Shown: positions 42,920 to 52,898 of the stretch, in pieces
Numbering within the stretch: position 1 is the first letter of the stretch
Layout: every line of letters starts with the position of its first letter
Assembly (NCBI RefSeq): GCF_004004555.2
Contig: NZ_SACP01000016.1
Location: 95,459 to 159,458 of the forward strand
Direction: 5' to 3'
DNA length: 64,000 nucleotides
Source of the DNA: Methylobacterium oryzihabitans
GTDB lineage: Bacteria; Pseudomonadota; Alphaproteobacteria; Rhizobiales; Beijerinckiaceae
Translations under genes and position numbers: made by a program
Notes under the pieces: model-generated
Database searches by the model: none
Seen by the model: the letters and a program-made list of their open reading frames with translations, nothing else
What the model was told of the DNA's origin: nothing

Positions 42920-44725
42920 ATGACCGCGTCCGCCATCGACAACATCCGCAACTTCTCGATCGTCGCGCATATCGACCACGGCAAGTCCACGCTCGCCGAC
43001 CGGCTGATCCAGACCACCGGCACGGTCGCCCTGCGCGACATGAGCGAGCAGATGCTCGACTCGATGGACATCGAGCGCGAGCGCGGCATCACCATCAAGG
43101 CGCAGACCGTGCGCCTGGAATACAAGGCGGAGGACGGCAAGACCTACGTCCTCAACCTCATGGACACGCCCGGCCACGTCGACTTCGCCTACGAGGTGTC
43201 GCGCTCGCTGGCCGCCTGCGAAGGCTCGCTGCTCGTCGTCGATGCCAGCCAGGGCGTCGAGGCGCAGACCCTCGCCAACGTCTATCAGGCGCTCGACGCC
43301 AACCACGAGATCGTGCCGGTCCTCAACAAGATCGACCTGCCGGCGGCCGAGCCCGACCGGGTCAAGGACCAGATCGAGGAGGTGATCGGCATCGACGCCA
43401 AGGACGCGGTGCCGATCTCGGCCAAGACCGGCCTCAACATCGAGGCGGTGCTGGAGGCGATCGTCACCCGGCTGCCGCCGCCGAAGGGCGACCGCGCCGC
43501 GCCGCTCAAGGCGCTGCTGGTCGATTCCTGGTACGACGTCTATCTCGGCGTCGTCGTGCTGGTGCGCATCGTCGACGGCGTGCTCAAGAAGGGCATGACG
43601 ATCCGCATGATGGGGGCGGACGCCGCCTACGGGGTCGACCGCATCGGCGTGTTCCGCCCCAAGATGCAGGACGTGACCGAACTCGGCCCCGGCGAGGTCG
43701 GCTTTCTCACCGGCTCGATCAAGGAGGTCGCCGACACCCGCGTCGGCGACACCATCACGGAGGACAAGCGCCAGACCTCCGGTCCGCTGCCGGGCTTCAA
43801 GCCGGTGCAGCCGGTGGTGTTCTGCGGCCTGTTCCCAGTCGACGCCGCCGAGTTCGAGAACCTGCGCGCCGCCATGGGCAAGCTGCGGCTTAACGACGCC
43901 TCGTTCTCCTACGAGATGGAGACCTCGGCGGCGCTCGGCTTCGGTTTCCGCTGCGGCTTCCTCGGCCTCCTCCACCTCGAGATCATCCAGGAGCGGCTGG
44001 AGCGCGAGTTCAACCTCGACCTGATCTCGACCGCGCCGAGCGTGGTCTACCACCTCAACATGTCGGACGGCTCGACCAAGGAGCTGCACAACCCCGCCGA
44101 CATGCCCGACGTGATGAAGATCGCGTCGATCGAGGAGCCGTGGATCCGCGCCACGATCCTGACGCCCGACGAATATCTCGGCGGCGTGCTCAAGCTGTGC
44201 CAGGACCGCCGCGGCACCCAGGTCGACCTCAACTACGTCGGCAAGCGCGCCATGGTGGTGTACGACCTGCCGCTGAACGAGGTGGTGTTCGACTTCTACG
44301 ACCGGCTGAAGTCGATCTCGAAGGGCTACGCCTCGTTCGACTACCACATCTCGGATTACCGCGAGGGCGACCTCGTGAAGATGTCGATCCTCGTCAACGC
44401 CGAGCCGGTCGACGCGCTGTCGATGCTGGTCCACCGCACCCGTGCCGACCATCGCGGCCGGGCGATGTGCGAGAAGCTGAAGGACCTGATCCCCCGCCAC
44501 ATGTTCCAGATCCCGGTCCAGGCGGCGATCGGCGGCAAGATCATCGCCCGCGAGACCATCCGGGCCCTGTCGAAGGACGTCACCGCCAAGTGCTACGGCG
44601 GCGACATCTCCCGCAAGCGCAAGCTCCTCGACAAGCAGAAGGAGGGCAAGAAGCGCATGCGCCAGTTCGGCAAGGTCGAGATCCCGCAGGAGGCGTTCAT
44701 CGCCGCCCTGAAGATGGACAGCTAA
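42920..44725 (+). CDS. lepA: elongation factor 4 (LepA)
   Basis: 601-residue translational GTPase that acts on the ribosome under ionic or temperature stress. G1 is HIDHGKST at 17-24, the switch RERGITIKAQ, G3 in MDTPGHVDF, G4 in LNKIDLPAA and the SAK motif in ISAKTGLN. The C-terminal LepA-specific domain with DISRKRKLLDKQKEGKKRMR is present. Length is standard. It is preceded by family D repeat sequence and followed by a family A inverted repeat, so it appears to be transcribed alone. Confidence 0.97.
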   Translation: MTASAIDNIRNFSIVAHIDHGKSTLADRLIQTTGTVALRDMSEQMLDSMDIERERGITIKAQTVRLEYKAEDGKTYVLNLMDTPGHVDFAYEVSRSLAACEGSLLVVDASQGVEAQTLANVYQALDANHEIVPVLNKIDLPAAEPDRVKDQIEEVIGIDAKDAVPISAKTGLNIEAVLEAIVTRLPPPKGDRAAPLKALLVDSWYDVYLGVVVLVRIVDGVLKKGMTIRMMGADAAYGVDRIGVFRPKMQDVTELGPGEVGFLTGSIKEVADTRVGDTITEDKRQTSGPLPGFKPVQPVVFCGLFPVDAAEFENLRAAMGKLRLNDASFSYEMETSAALGFGFRCGFLGLLHLEIIQERLEREFNLDLISTAPSVVYHLNMSDGSTKELHNPADMPDVMKIASIEEPWIRATILTPDEYLGGVLKLCQDRRGTQVDLNYVGKRAMVVYDLPLNEVVFDFYDRLKSISKGYASFDYHISDYREGDLVKMSILVNAEPVDALSMLVHRTRADHRGRAMCEKLKDLIPRHMFQIPVQAAIGGKIIARETIRALSKDVTAKCYGGDISRKRKLLDKQKEGKKRMRQFGKVEIPQEAFIAALKMDS

Positions 44726-44770
44726 ATAGAAACTCGCTGCAAACGACTACTTTTGCAGTCAAAATTTTGA

Positions 44771-44939
44771 GCGCGGGATCCCCTCTCCCGAGTGGGAGAG
44801 GGGTAGGGGTGAGGGTGGAGACGGTGCCGGATCAGGCCACAACGGTCGAGGTGTGCAACTCGACGGTTCAGAATCATTGCGGAACCGGAGCCACCCTCAC
44901 CCCTGTCCCCTCTCCCACTCGGGAGAGGGGGACCCGCGT
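44771..44939. repeat. inverted repeat element, family A, copy 1
   Basis: About 169 bp after lepA. The arms are long and nearly complementary: GCGCGGGATCCCCTCTCCCG plus AGTGGGAGAGGGGTAGGGGT at the left, mirrored at 44890-44939 by CCACCCTCACCCCTGTCCCC and TCTCCCACTCGGGAGAGGGG. Copies 2 (48386-48556) and 3 (52899-53063) share the arms. The centre differs from those two. Confidence 0.88.
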
Positions 44940-45029
44940 TAGGACGAAGACCGCCTTCCACGGCTGCAACGGGAGCAGAAAACCGCCGCCCCGTTTCGTT
45001 CGCAAGGGACGGCGAAGCCGGTGTGCAAC

Positions 45030-45121
45030 TGATACGGTTCTTGAACGATTCGTTCAGAAATCCGTATCACGAGCCCGCGCGGCGCATGAGCGAAGCCGGT
45101 TTCTGCATCGCGAAGCGATCC
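45030..45121. repeat. palindromic intergenic repeat, TGATACGG family, copy 3 (inverted)
   Basis: About 92 bp. The palindrome at 45030-45069 (TGATACGG arms with inner TTGAACGATTCGTTCAGAA) comes first, followed by the module TGAGCGAAGCCGGTTTCTGC and ATCGCGAAGCGATC. This is the reverse orientation of copies 1 and 2. It lies between the family A repeat and the convergent 118-residue gene. Confidence 0.85.
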
Positions 45122-45148
45122 ACCAGAGGCCGTGAGAGAGCGGCCGGG

Positions 45149-45505
45149 TCAGCCGGTCGCCGCCGACTTGACGAGGCGATCGACCAGCCCGTCGATCGCG
45201 ACCTCCGCCGACACGATCTCCGGCATCGCGATCGGGCAGGTCTTGGGCTGGGCGAACTCGATCTGTCCCTCCTCGGGCCGCAGTTCGGGCGCGGTGGCGT
45301 CGCCGAGCGCGAGCCACCACAGCCCGTCGAGCTTCAGGCGGTCGAGCGCCTCGGCGTCGACCTGCCCGAGTTGCCCGCGAAACCCCGCGGCCTCCTCGCG
45401 CCACTGACGGCCGTGGCCCTCCTCCGAGGTCAGGGCGGCCTTCAGCAGGCTCGCCAGGAAGGCCCGGACCAGATCGGCCGGCTTCGCCGCATCCTCGGAC
45501 GCCAT
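45149..45505 (-). CDS. hypothetical protein, 118 residues
   Basis: A strong AGGAGAG site lies about 7 nt before the ATG at 45505 and codon use is typical, so the gene is probably real. The protein is acidic and mixed in structure, with KPADLVRAFLASLLKAALTS near the N-terminus and a Val/Ala-rich C-terminal helix (EIVSAEVAIDGLVDRLVKSA). A Cys-Pro pair (PKTCPIAMPE) is the only notable motif. No signal peptide or membrane segment. The family is not recognised, and neighbours (a repeat and a small membrane protein gene) give no hint. Confidence 0.7.
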   Translation of the reverse strand: MASEDAAKPADLVRAFLASLLKAALTSEEGHGRQWREEAAGFRGQLGQVDAEALDRLKLDGLWWLALGDATAPELRPEEGQIEFAQPKTCPIAMPEIVSAEVAIDGLVDRLVKSAATG

Positions 45506-45733
45506 CGGATTCTCTCTCCTTGCTTCGGATCGTGCCCCGCAAGCCGGATGCCAGAATCGTCGCGCGCCGATGCCGCAGGGGAGGGGGACGACGAGACCGG
45601 AGCGGCGTTAGGCCGGCGCTTGCCATAGATCGAGAACCCTGCGGATCCTCACAGGCCCGATCTGCGTTTCGTGCAGGGACCGTCTGCGTCATTCACGGGT
45701 CTGGCGCATCGTCGGCGTCGCTGGAGATCATCC

Positions 45734-45949
45734 ATGTCGTGCCGCCATCACTCCGCTTCCGCCGCCCCGCTGCGGATCGATGCCGTTCCGTCGCACGACC
45801 GCAAGTGGCGCCGCTGGCCGAGCGGTCTGCCGCGGGCGGTCAACGACAACCACCGCCCGCTGACCGTCGGCACGGCGGGCGCGGTCTTGCGCAGCGTGAC
45901 CCGCTCGGTGCTGGGCTTGAGCCTGCTCGCCCTCGGGCTGGTCCGCTGA
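45734..45949 (+). CDS. small hypothetical protein with C-terminal hydrophobic segment
   Basis: 71 residues. A GGAG site lies about 9 nt upstream of the ATG. The N-terminal half is polar and basic (SHDRKWRRWPSGLPRAVNDN), the C-terminal third hydrophobic (VTRSVLGLSLLALGLVR), which suggests a tail-anchored small membrane protein. It is convergent with the GMC oxidoreductase gene, 9 bp from its stop. No family recognised; the frame is short, so confidence is moderate. Confidence 0.5.
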   Translation: MSCRHHSASAAPLRIDAVPSHDRKWRRWPSGLPRAVNDNHRPLTVGTAGAVLRSVTRSVLGLSLLALGLVR

Positions 45950-45958
45950 GAGGCGGAC

Positions 45959-47569
45959 TCAGCGCGCGTCGGCCAGGATCAGGTCGGCGGCCTTCTCGGC
46001 GATCATGAACACCGCCGCCTGAGTATTGCCCGAGACGATGTCCGGCATCACCGAGGCGTCGGCGACGCGCAGGCCGCGCAGGCCGCGCACCCGCAGGGAC
46101 GGGTCGGTGACGGCGCCCGGATCGGTGCCCATCCGGGTGGTGCCGCAAATGTGGTAGATCGTCTGGCCGTCGCGGCGGGCGAAGTCGAGCCAGTCGGCAT
46201 CGGTCCGGCAATCGGGACCCGGCGCCAGTTCGTGCGACCGGAAGCGGTCCATCGGCGCGCCCTCGACGATGCGCCGGGCGATCTTCATGCCCTCGACCAT
46301 CGCCCGCCGGTCCTCCTCGGTGGCGAGGAAGTTCGGCCGGATCACCGGCTGGGCGAACGGGTCGGGCGAGGCGGCGTGGATGCTGCCGCGGGATTCCGGC
46401 CGCAACTGCGTCACGCCGACCGTCATCCCGGGTTCGCGGTCGAGCCGGCGCTCGGCGGCGTTGGCGTAGCTGGCGTGCATGAAGAAGTACTGCACGTCCG
46501 GCCCGGCGAGCCCCGGGCGGGTGCGCACGAAGCCGTGCGCGAGGCCGGTGCCGAGGGTCAGGATGCCTCGGCGCGTCGCCGCGTACTGCGCCACCGCGAG
46601 GGCGAGACGGTGGCCGCGGGTCGCCTCGTTGAGGGTCACCGGCAGCTTCACCCGCCAGTTCATCCGGGTGCAGTAATGGTCGATGTAATTGGCGCCGACC
46701 CCCGGCGAGGCGTGCAGGACCGGGACGCCGATCCGCGCCAGCACGTCAGGATCGCCGATGCCGGAGAGTTCGAGCAGTTGCGGCGTCTGGGCGGCGCCGG
46801 CGGCCAGGATCACCTCGGCGCGGGCGGAAAAGACCCGTTCCTCCCCGCCGATCCGCACCGCGACGCCGGTGGCGCGGCCGTCCTCGACGATCAGGCGCAG
46901 GACGTGGGCGTCGGTGCGCACCGACAGGTTCGTCCGGCGCCGGGCCGGGGCGAGGTAGGCGTCGGCGGCGCTGACCCGGCGCCCGCCGCGCTGGTTGACC
47001 TGATACCAGCCGAAGCCGTCCTGGCTCGCGGCGTTGTAGTCGGGGTTCTCTGGGAAGCCGGCCGCGACGCCGGCGGCGATGAACGCCTCGGCGATCGCCG
47101 GCCGCTCGGCCACGGTGACCAGGGGCAGCGGCCCGCCTCGGGCGCGCAGGGGATCGGGCGGTCCGGCGAAGTCTTCGAGCTTGCGGAAGTACGGCAGGAC
47201 GTCGTCGAAGCCCCAGCCGGTGCATCCGCGCTGCGCCCAGGCATCGTAGTCCTGCGGCTGGCCGCGGACGTAGATCATGCCGTTGATGAGCGTCGAGCCG
47301 CCCAGCCCCTTGCCGCGCGGCACCGCGATCACCCGCCCGCCGGTCGCCTCCTCGGGCTCGGTCTGGAAGCGCCAGTTGTAGGCCGGGTTGGTGAGCAGCT
47401 TGCTGAACCCGGCGGGAATCGTCACCCAGGGGTGGCGGGCCTGCCGGCCGGCCTCCAGCAGCAGCACGGAGCGGGTGCCCGAGGCGGTGAGGCGGTTGGC
47501 CAGCACGCAGCCCGCGGTGCCGCCGCCGACGATGATGAAGTCGAAGGTCTCGGGGGAGGGGGTCGGCAT
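45959..47569 (-). CDS. GMC family FAD oxidoreductase (choline dehydrogenase-like)
   Basis: 536 residues. The FAD motif DFIIVGGGTAGCVLANRLTA is near residue 10; GMC signature 1 is PRGKGLGGSTLINGMIYVRG and signature 2 is ILAAGAAQTPQLLELSGIG. The catalytic His lies in IYHICGTTRMGTDP. It oxidises an alcohol group to aldehyde or ketone. It lies 4 bp after the AroE-like gene, the last in a minus-strand catabolic cluster under probable GntR control. The substrate is unknown; choline is unlikely because betaine genes are absent. Confidence 0.9.
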   Translation of the reverse strand: MPTPSPETFDFIIVGGGTAGCVLANRLTASGTRSVLLLEAGRQARHPWVTIPAGFSKLLTNPAYNWRFQTEPEEATGGRVIAVPRGKGLGGSTLINGMIYVRGQPQDYDAWAQRGCTGWGFDDVLPYFRKLEDFAGPPDPLRARGGPLPLVTVAERPAIAEAFIAAGVAAGFPENPDYNAASQDGFGWYQVNQRGGRRVSAADAYLAPARRRTNLSVRTDAHVLRLIVEDGRATGVAVRIGGEERVFSARAEVILAAGAAQTPQLLELSGIGDPDVLARIGVPVLHASPGVGANYIDHYCTRMNWRVKLPVTLNEATRGHRLALAVAQYAATRRGILTLGTGLAHGFVRTRPGLAGPDVQYFFMHASYANAAERRLDREPGMTVGVTQLRPESRGSIHAASPDPFAQPVIRPNFLATEEDRRAMVEGMKIARRIVEGAPMDRFRSHELAPGPDCRTDADWLDFARRDGQTIYHICGTTRMGTDPGAVTDPSLRVRGLRGLRVADASVMPDIVSGNTQAAVFMIAEKAADLILADAR

Positions 47570-47573
47570 CGCC

Positions 47574-48362
47574 TCAGAGGGCTCCCATGTGGCGGGCCAT
47601 CAGGACGATCTGGCTCTCCAGCATCGGCCGGCCGCGCTGGATGCGGCAGCCGGCGGCCTCGGCGGCGACGAGGAGCGGCGTCATGTCGGGGTCCATGATC
47701 GCCTCGGCGACGAAGGGGCGCGCGGCCAGCAGCGCCGGATCGAACGGCAGCGGATCCTCCGGCCTCATGCCGAGCGAGGTGCCGTTGACCAGAATGTCGT
47801 GGCCGGCCGCCGGATCGGTGCCGAGGGACAGGCCGGGATGGGCGGCGCGCAGGCGGTCGAGCAGCGCCTGCGTACGCGCGGCGGTGCGGTTGACGATTGT
47901 GAGGTGCGACACCCCGGCGCCCGCGAGCGCGAAAGCGATCGCGCTCGCCGCGCCGCCGGCCCCGGCGAGGGCGACGCGCCTGCCGCGCGGCTCCTCGCCC
48001 GATGCCCGCAGCGCCTCGACGAGGCCGATCCCGTCGAGGATGGTGCCGACCATCCGGCCGTCGGGGTCGCGGCGCACGCAGTTCACCGCCCCGACCCCGT
48101 GGGCGTCGGGCGTCGCCTCGTCGCACAGACCGAGCATCGGGATCTTGTGCGGCACGGTGGCGATGAAGCCGCCGAAATTCTCGATCCGCCGCAGACCCTC
48201 GACCGCCGCCGCGAGCCCGTCCGGGGCGACGTGGAACGGCACCAGCACGCCGTCGACCCCGGCCTCGGCGAACAGGGCGTTCATCACCTGGGGCGTCTTC
48301 ACGTGATAGATCGGGTCGGCGAGGATGCCGTACAGGCGAGTGGTGCCGGTGATCGCGCGCAT
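47574..48362 (-). CDS. AroE-like dehydrogenase with altered substrate site
   Basis: 262 residues with the shikimate dehydrogenase fold: the catalytic Lys in FIATVPHKIPMLG, Asn in GAVNCVRRDPDG, the NADP-binding VALAGAGGAASAIAFALAGAG and VNRTAARTQALLDRL. However, the Ser-x-Ser motif that binds the shikimate carboxylate (usually HSxSP) reads YHVKTPQ, and the usual NTD before Gly reads ILDGIG. The enzyme therefore probably acts on a different cyclic or hydroxylated acid. Location in a catabolic cluster with transport genes, a TPP enzyme and other dehydrogenases supports degradation rather than aromatic synthesis. Confidence 0.85.
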   Translation of the reverse strand: MRAITGTTRLYGILADPIYHVKTPQVMNALFAEAGVDGVLVPFHVAPDGLAAAVEGLRRIENFGGFIATVPHKIPMLGLCDEATPDAHGVGAVNCVRRDPDGRMVGTILDGIGLVEALRASGEEPRGRRVALAGAGGAASAIAFALAGAGVSHLTIVNRTAARTQALLDRLRAAHPGLSLGTDPAAGHDILVNGTSLGMRPEDPLPFDPALLAARPFVAEAIMDPDMTPLLVAAEAAGCRIQRGRPMLESQIVLMARHMGAL

Positions 48363-48385
48363 GCGGGCCGTTTCTCGTAGGATTT

Positions 48386-48556
48386 GGCGCGAGTCCCCCT
48401 CTCCCGGGTGGGAGAGGGGACAGGGGTGAAGGTGGCTCGGCGACAGAAGAGATCGCTGACGGTTGAGCTGCGCAGCTCGACGCTCAGTGCATTATCCTGA
48501 GCCCAAGCCACCCTCACCCCTACCCCTCTCCCACCCGGGAGAGGGGATCCCGCGCT
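48386..48556. repeat. inverted repeat element, family A, copy 2
   Basis: About 171 bp between the SDR and the AroE-like gene. Arms: CCCCCTCTCCCGGGTGGGAG with AGGGGACAGGGGTGAAGGTGG at the left, mirrored at 48510-48550. The centre contains the perfect palindrome GAGCTGCGCAGCTC, as in copy 3. On the minus strand it lies between two genes of one cluster, so it may attenuate or process that transcript. Confidence 0.87.
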
Positions 48557-48598
48557 ACCATCTTCGACCGAGCCTCTCGGCTCCCGAAAGCGTGCAAG

Positions 48599-49405
<807 letters not shown>

Positions 49406-49406
49406 G

Positions 49407-50111
49407 TCAGATCCCCAGATAGGCCCGCCGGACGTGGTCGTTGGCGAGCAGCGCCTTGGCGGCGTCGCGCAGCACGATCTCGCCGTTCTCCAGCACGTAG
49501 CCGCGGTCGGCGACCTGGAGGGTGTGGAAGACGTTCTGCTCGACGATCAGCACCGTGACGCCGGTGCGCACGATGCGGTCGACCACCGCGAAGACCTGCG
49601 AGACGACGATCGGCGCGAGGCCGAGCGACGGCTCGTCGAACATCAGCAGCTTGGGCCGGGCCATCATGCCGCGCGCGATGGCGACCATCTGCTGCTCGCC
49701 GCCCGACAGCGAGCCGGCATTCTGGTCGAGCCGCTCGCGCACCCGGGGAAACAGGTCGAGCACCTCGTCCAGGGTCTCGCCCTGCCGGGCGCGGGCGGCG
49801 CGGCGATAGGCCCCCATCAAGAGGTTCTCGCGCACCGTCATCTCGGGGAAGAGCTGGCGCCCCTCCGGGATCAGGGTGACGCCGCGGTCGACCATCTCGT
49901 GGCCCGACAGCCGCGTGACGTCCTCGCCCTCGAAGGTGATGCGGCCGGAGGTCGGGGTCAGCAGGCCCGCGATGGTGCGCAGGGTCGTGGTCTTGCCGGC
50001 GCCGTTGGCGCCGACGATCGTCACCACCTCGCCGGCCGCCACCTCCATCGAAACGTCGTGCAGGATCGTGGTGGCGCCGTAGCCGGCGTGGATGCCCTCA
50101 AGCGTGAGCAT
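49407..50111 (-). CDS. livF: branched-chain-type ABC transporter ATP-binding protein LivF
   Basis: 234 residues. Walker A is GANGAGKTTT, the signature SGGEQQMVAIARGMMARPKL and Walker B LLMFDEPSLGLAP. The N-terminus LTLEGIHAGYGATTILHDVS is typical LivF. It overlaps the livM-livG fusion gene by 14 bp, so it is translated with it. With LivH, LivM-LivG and the binding protein it forms a HAAT uptake system. The cargo is unknown and may not be an amino acid. Confidence 0.93.
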   Translation of the reverse strand: MLTLEGIHAGYGATTILHDVSMEVAAGEVVTIVGANGAGKTTTLRTIAGLLTPTSGRITFEGEDVTRLSGHEMVDRGVTLIPEGRQLFPEMTVRENLLMGAYRRAARARQGETLDEVLDLFPRVRERLDQNAGSLSGGEQQMVAIARGMMARPKLLMFDEPSLGLAPIVVSQVFAVVDRIVRTGVTVLIVEQNVFHTLQVADRGYVLENGEIVLRDAAKALLANDHVRRAYLGI

Positions 50112-51903
50112 GGGCGAACTCCTTGCCGAGATAGGCCTCGATGACGGTCGGGTCGCGCACCACGTCCTGCGGCCGGCCCTGCGCGATGATCCGCCCGGAA
50201 TTGAGCACGATCACCCGGTCCGACAGGCTCATCACCGCCTGCATGACGTGCTCGATCGCGATGATGCTGACGCCGCTGTCGCGGATCGACAGCATGAGGT
50301 CGATCGCCCGGCGCACGTCGGTCTGGTTGATCCCGGCCATCACCTCGTCGAGGAGCAGCACCCGCGGCCGCATCGCCATGACGCGGGCGACCTCCAGCCG
50401 CTTGAACCCGCCGATGGTCAGGCCGCGCGCCTCGGCGTCGAGCCAGGGGCCGAGCCCCATGCGGATGCCGGTCTCGCGCGCCACCTCCCGGGCCTCGCGC
50501 GGGTCGGCGTGGCGGTGGAACGCGCCGACCATGATGTTCTCCTCGACTGTCATCGCCGCGAAGGGCTGGACGATCTGGAACGTGCGGCCGACGCCGAGCC
50601 CGGCGAAGTCCGCCGGGCTGACCGGCTGGCGCCAGGTGCCGTCCGGGCCGCGCACGCTCACCGTGCCGGAATCGGGCTTGAGGAAGCCCGAGACCATGTT
50701 GAACACCGTGGTCTTGCCGGCGCCGTTGGGGCCGATCAGGCCGAGGATCTCCCCCTCGCGCAGGGTGAAGCCGACGTCGTTGGTGACGTGCAGGCCGCCG
50801 AAATGCTTCTGCAGCCCCTCGACCCGCATGATCTCGTCGCCGATCGGCGGCCGTGCGGCGGCGGCGGGCGCCGCCGGCACCGCGGCGGCCTGGACGCCGC
50901 GGCCGGCCTTCGGGCGCACGAAGCGCGAGACCAGCCCCATCAGGCCGTTGGGCATGAACAGCACGACGAGCATCAGCACGAGGCCGTAGACGAGGCCGTG
51001 CAGGCCGAGCGCCTTGGCGCCGAGCCAGCCCCGGGCGAGTTCGGTCACCGGCACCAGCAGCACGGCGCCGAGCAGCGGGCCGAACACCGTGCCGATGCCG
51101 CCGATGAGCGCGAACATCGCGATCTGGATCGACAGGGTCAGCGAGAACATCGCCGCCGGCTCGATGAAGGTGAGGTACATGGCGTGGAAGGTGCCGACCA
51201 TCGCGGTCAGCGCCCCCGACAGGGCGACGGCGATCAGCCGGACCCGCACGGTGTCGACGCCGGCCGCCTGCGCGGCGGAGGCGCGCTCGCGGGTCGCCAC
51301 GAGGTAGTAGCCGAGCCGGCGCCAGCGTACCGCCCAGGCGACGAGGAGCGTGCACAGCAGCATCCCGAACGCGATCGCCAGCGGCGGCAGCTTCTCGCGA
51401 AAGACCATCCACTCGACGCCGATCTTGAGCGGGATCATCAGCCCGGTGGCGCCGCCGGTGAGATCGCGGAAGTGCAACGCGAGGACGCGAAAGACTTCGA
51501 GGAACGCGATGGTGGCGAGCGAGAAGAACGGGCCGCGCAGGCGGAAGCACGGGTAGCTGATCGCCACCGCGACGACGACCGCGACCCCGGCGCCGACGAA
51601 CATCCCGAGCCACGGCGTGATCCCGAGCGAGGCCAGGATGACGCCGGCATAGGCGCCGATGCCGTAGAAGATGCCGTGGCCGAGCGAGAGCTGGCCGGTG
51701 AAGCCGCCGACGATGTTCCAGGCGGTCGACAGCGCCGCGAAGACGCAAATCGTGACGAAGACGTGGTAGACGAAGGCATTGTCGAGCAGCACCGGCACCG
51801 CCAGCAGGGCGGCGAGCAGCAGCGCCAGGGCGATCGTCTCGCGCCGGGGCCTGGCGGGCGCCGCGGCGGGCATGAGGGTCGTCGTCTTGATGGCGGTCGT
51901 CAT
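50098..51903 (-). CDS. fused LivM-LivG: ABC transporter permease and ATPase in one chain
   Basis: 601 residues. Residues about 20-325 are a LivM permease with many membrane segments (LSLGHGIFYGIGAYAGVILA, YLTFIEPAAMFSLTLSIQIA, GGIGTVFGPLLGAVLL). A Pro/Ala linker (about 335-360) leads to a LivG ATPase: Walker A GPNGAGKTTV, Walker B LLLDEVMAG and a weak signature (LTIGGFKRLEVARVM rather than LSxGQ). The ATG at 51903 is chosen for a GAGGA site 5 nt upstream; a GTG at 51915 overlaps the livH stop. LivM and LivG are usually separate genes. Fusion keeps permease and ATPase at 1:1 in the membrane. Confidence 0.9.
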   Translation of the reverse strand: MTTAIKTTTLMPAAAPARPRRETIALALLLAALLAVPVLLDNAFVYHVFVTICVFAALSTAWNIVGGFTGQLSLGHGIFYGIGAYAGVILASLGITPWLGMFVGAGVAVVVAVAISYPCFRLRGPFFSLATIAFLEVFRVLALHFRDLTGGATGLMIPLKIGVEWMVFREKLPPLAIAFGMLLCTLLVAWAVRWRRLGYYLVATRERASAAQAAGVDTVRVRLIAVALSGALTAMVGTFHAMYLTFIEPAAMFSLTLSIQIAMFALIGGIGTVFGPLLGAVLLVPVTELARGWLGAKALGLHGLVYGLVLMLVVLFMPNGLMGLVSRFVRPKAGRGVQAAAVPAAPAAAARPPIGDEIMRVEGLQKHFGGLHVTNDVGFTLREGEILGLIGPNGAGKTTVFNMVSGFLKPDSGTVSVRGPDGTWRQPVSPADFAGLGVGRTFQIVQPFAAMTVEENIMVGAFHRHADPREAREVARETGIRMGLGPWLDAEARGLTIGGFKRLEVARVMAMRPRVLLLDEVMAGINQTDVRRAIDLMLSIRDSGVSIIAIEHVMQAVMSLSDRVIVLNSGRIIAQGRPQDVVRDPTVIEAYLGKEFAHAHA

Positions 51904-51911
51904 GACGGTCC

Positions 51912-52799
51912 TCACGGCGAGACGTGGGCGAGCTGGAGCCGCGCCCCGAACAGGCCCGAGGGCCGCAGGATCAGGATCAGCAGGAAGACGCCGAACACCG
52001 CGACCTCGCGCATGTCGGAGCCGATGTAGAAGCCCGCGACGCTGTCGATGAGGCCGATGAGCAGGGCGCCCGCGAAGGCGCCGCCGATCGAGCCGAGGCC
52101 GCCGAGCACCACCACCACGAAGGCGGTGAGGACGAAGTAGGTGCCGCTGTTGGGCGAGGTCGGGTAGAGCGGCGCGATCAGCACCGAGGCGACGCCGACG
52201 CAGGCGGCGCCGATGCCGAAGGTCAGGGCGTAGATCTGCCGGACGTTGATGCCCATCAGCTCGGCCGCGGCGCGGTTCTGCGCCACCGCCCGGATCGCCC
52301 GTCCGGTCTGGGTCCGGCTCAGGAACAGGTGCAGCCCGACCACCAGCACCACCGCGGCGGCGAGGATCACCACTTGCCCGAGCAGCACCCGCACCGGCCC
52401 GATCTCGATCGGCATCCGCAGCCCGTTCGGCGGCGTGTTGGCGATGTCGGCGCCGAACACGAGCAGCGCGAGGTTGATGAGCGCCGTCGACAGGCCGACG
52501 GTGGCGAAGATCTGGATGTGGTCGTCGCCGCTCGCCATCAGCGGCTGGATCAGCAGGCGCTGGGTCAGGGCGCCCAGGATGAACAGCACCGGCACGACGA
52601 CGATCACCGCGACGAACGGGTGCAGGCCGAGCGCCTTGGTGACGAGATAGGTCCCGTACATCCCGATCATCAGGAACTCGCCATGGGCGAAGTTCACGAC
52701 CTTGACGATGCCGAAGATCAGCGTGAGGCCGACGCTGACGATGGCGAAGAGACCGCCGAGCATCAGCCCGTTGGCCAGCACCTGAAGAAGGATGTCCAT
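51912..52799 (-). CDS. livH: branched-chain-type ABC transporter permease LivH
   Basis: 295 residues, integral membrane protein with about eight hydrophobic segments. The start MDILLQVLANGLMLGGLFAI and the motif GLTLIFGIVKVVNFAHGEFL are typical LivH, as is GLGSIGGAFAGALLIGLIDS near the C-terminus. It overlaps or abuts the LivM-LivG fusion gene downstream. The binding protein gene lies 290 bp upstream, separated by a family A repeat, suggesting that transcription may be modulated there. Confidence 0.93.
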   Translation of the reverse strand: MDILLQVLANGLMLGGLFAIVSVGLTLIFGIVKVVNFAHGEFLMIGMYGTYLVTKALGLHPFVAVIVVVPVLFILGALTQRLLIQPLMASGDDHIQIFATVGLSTALINLALLVFGADIANTPPNGLRMPIEIGPVRVLLGQVVILAAAVVLVVGLHLFLSRTQTGRAIRAVAQNRAAAELMGINVRQIYALTFGIGAACVGVASVLIAPLYPTSPNSGTYFVLTAFVVVVLGGLGSIGGAFAGALLIGLIDSVAGFYIGSDMREVAVFGVFLLILILRPSGLFGARLQLAHVSP

Positions 52800-52898
52800 G
52801 CGCGCCTCGTGGCTAGGGGACTGGGGGAGCCGGTGGTGCTTTCGAGTTCAGGCCATTTGAGGCGCGATGTCTCCATCGACGAACATTGCCATTACAGT

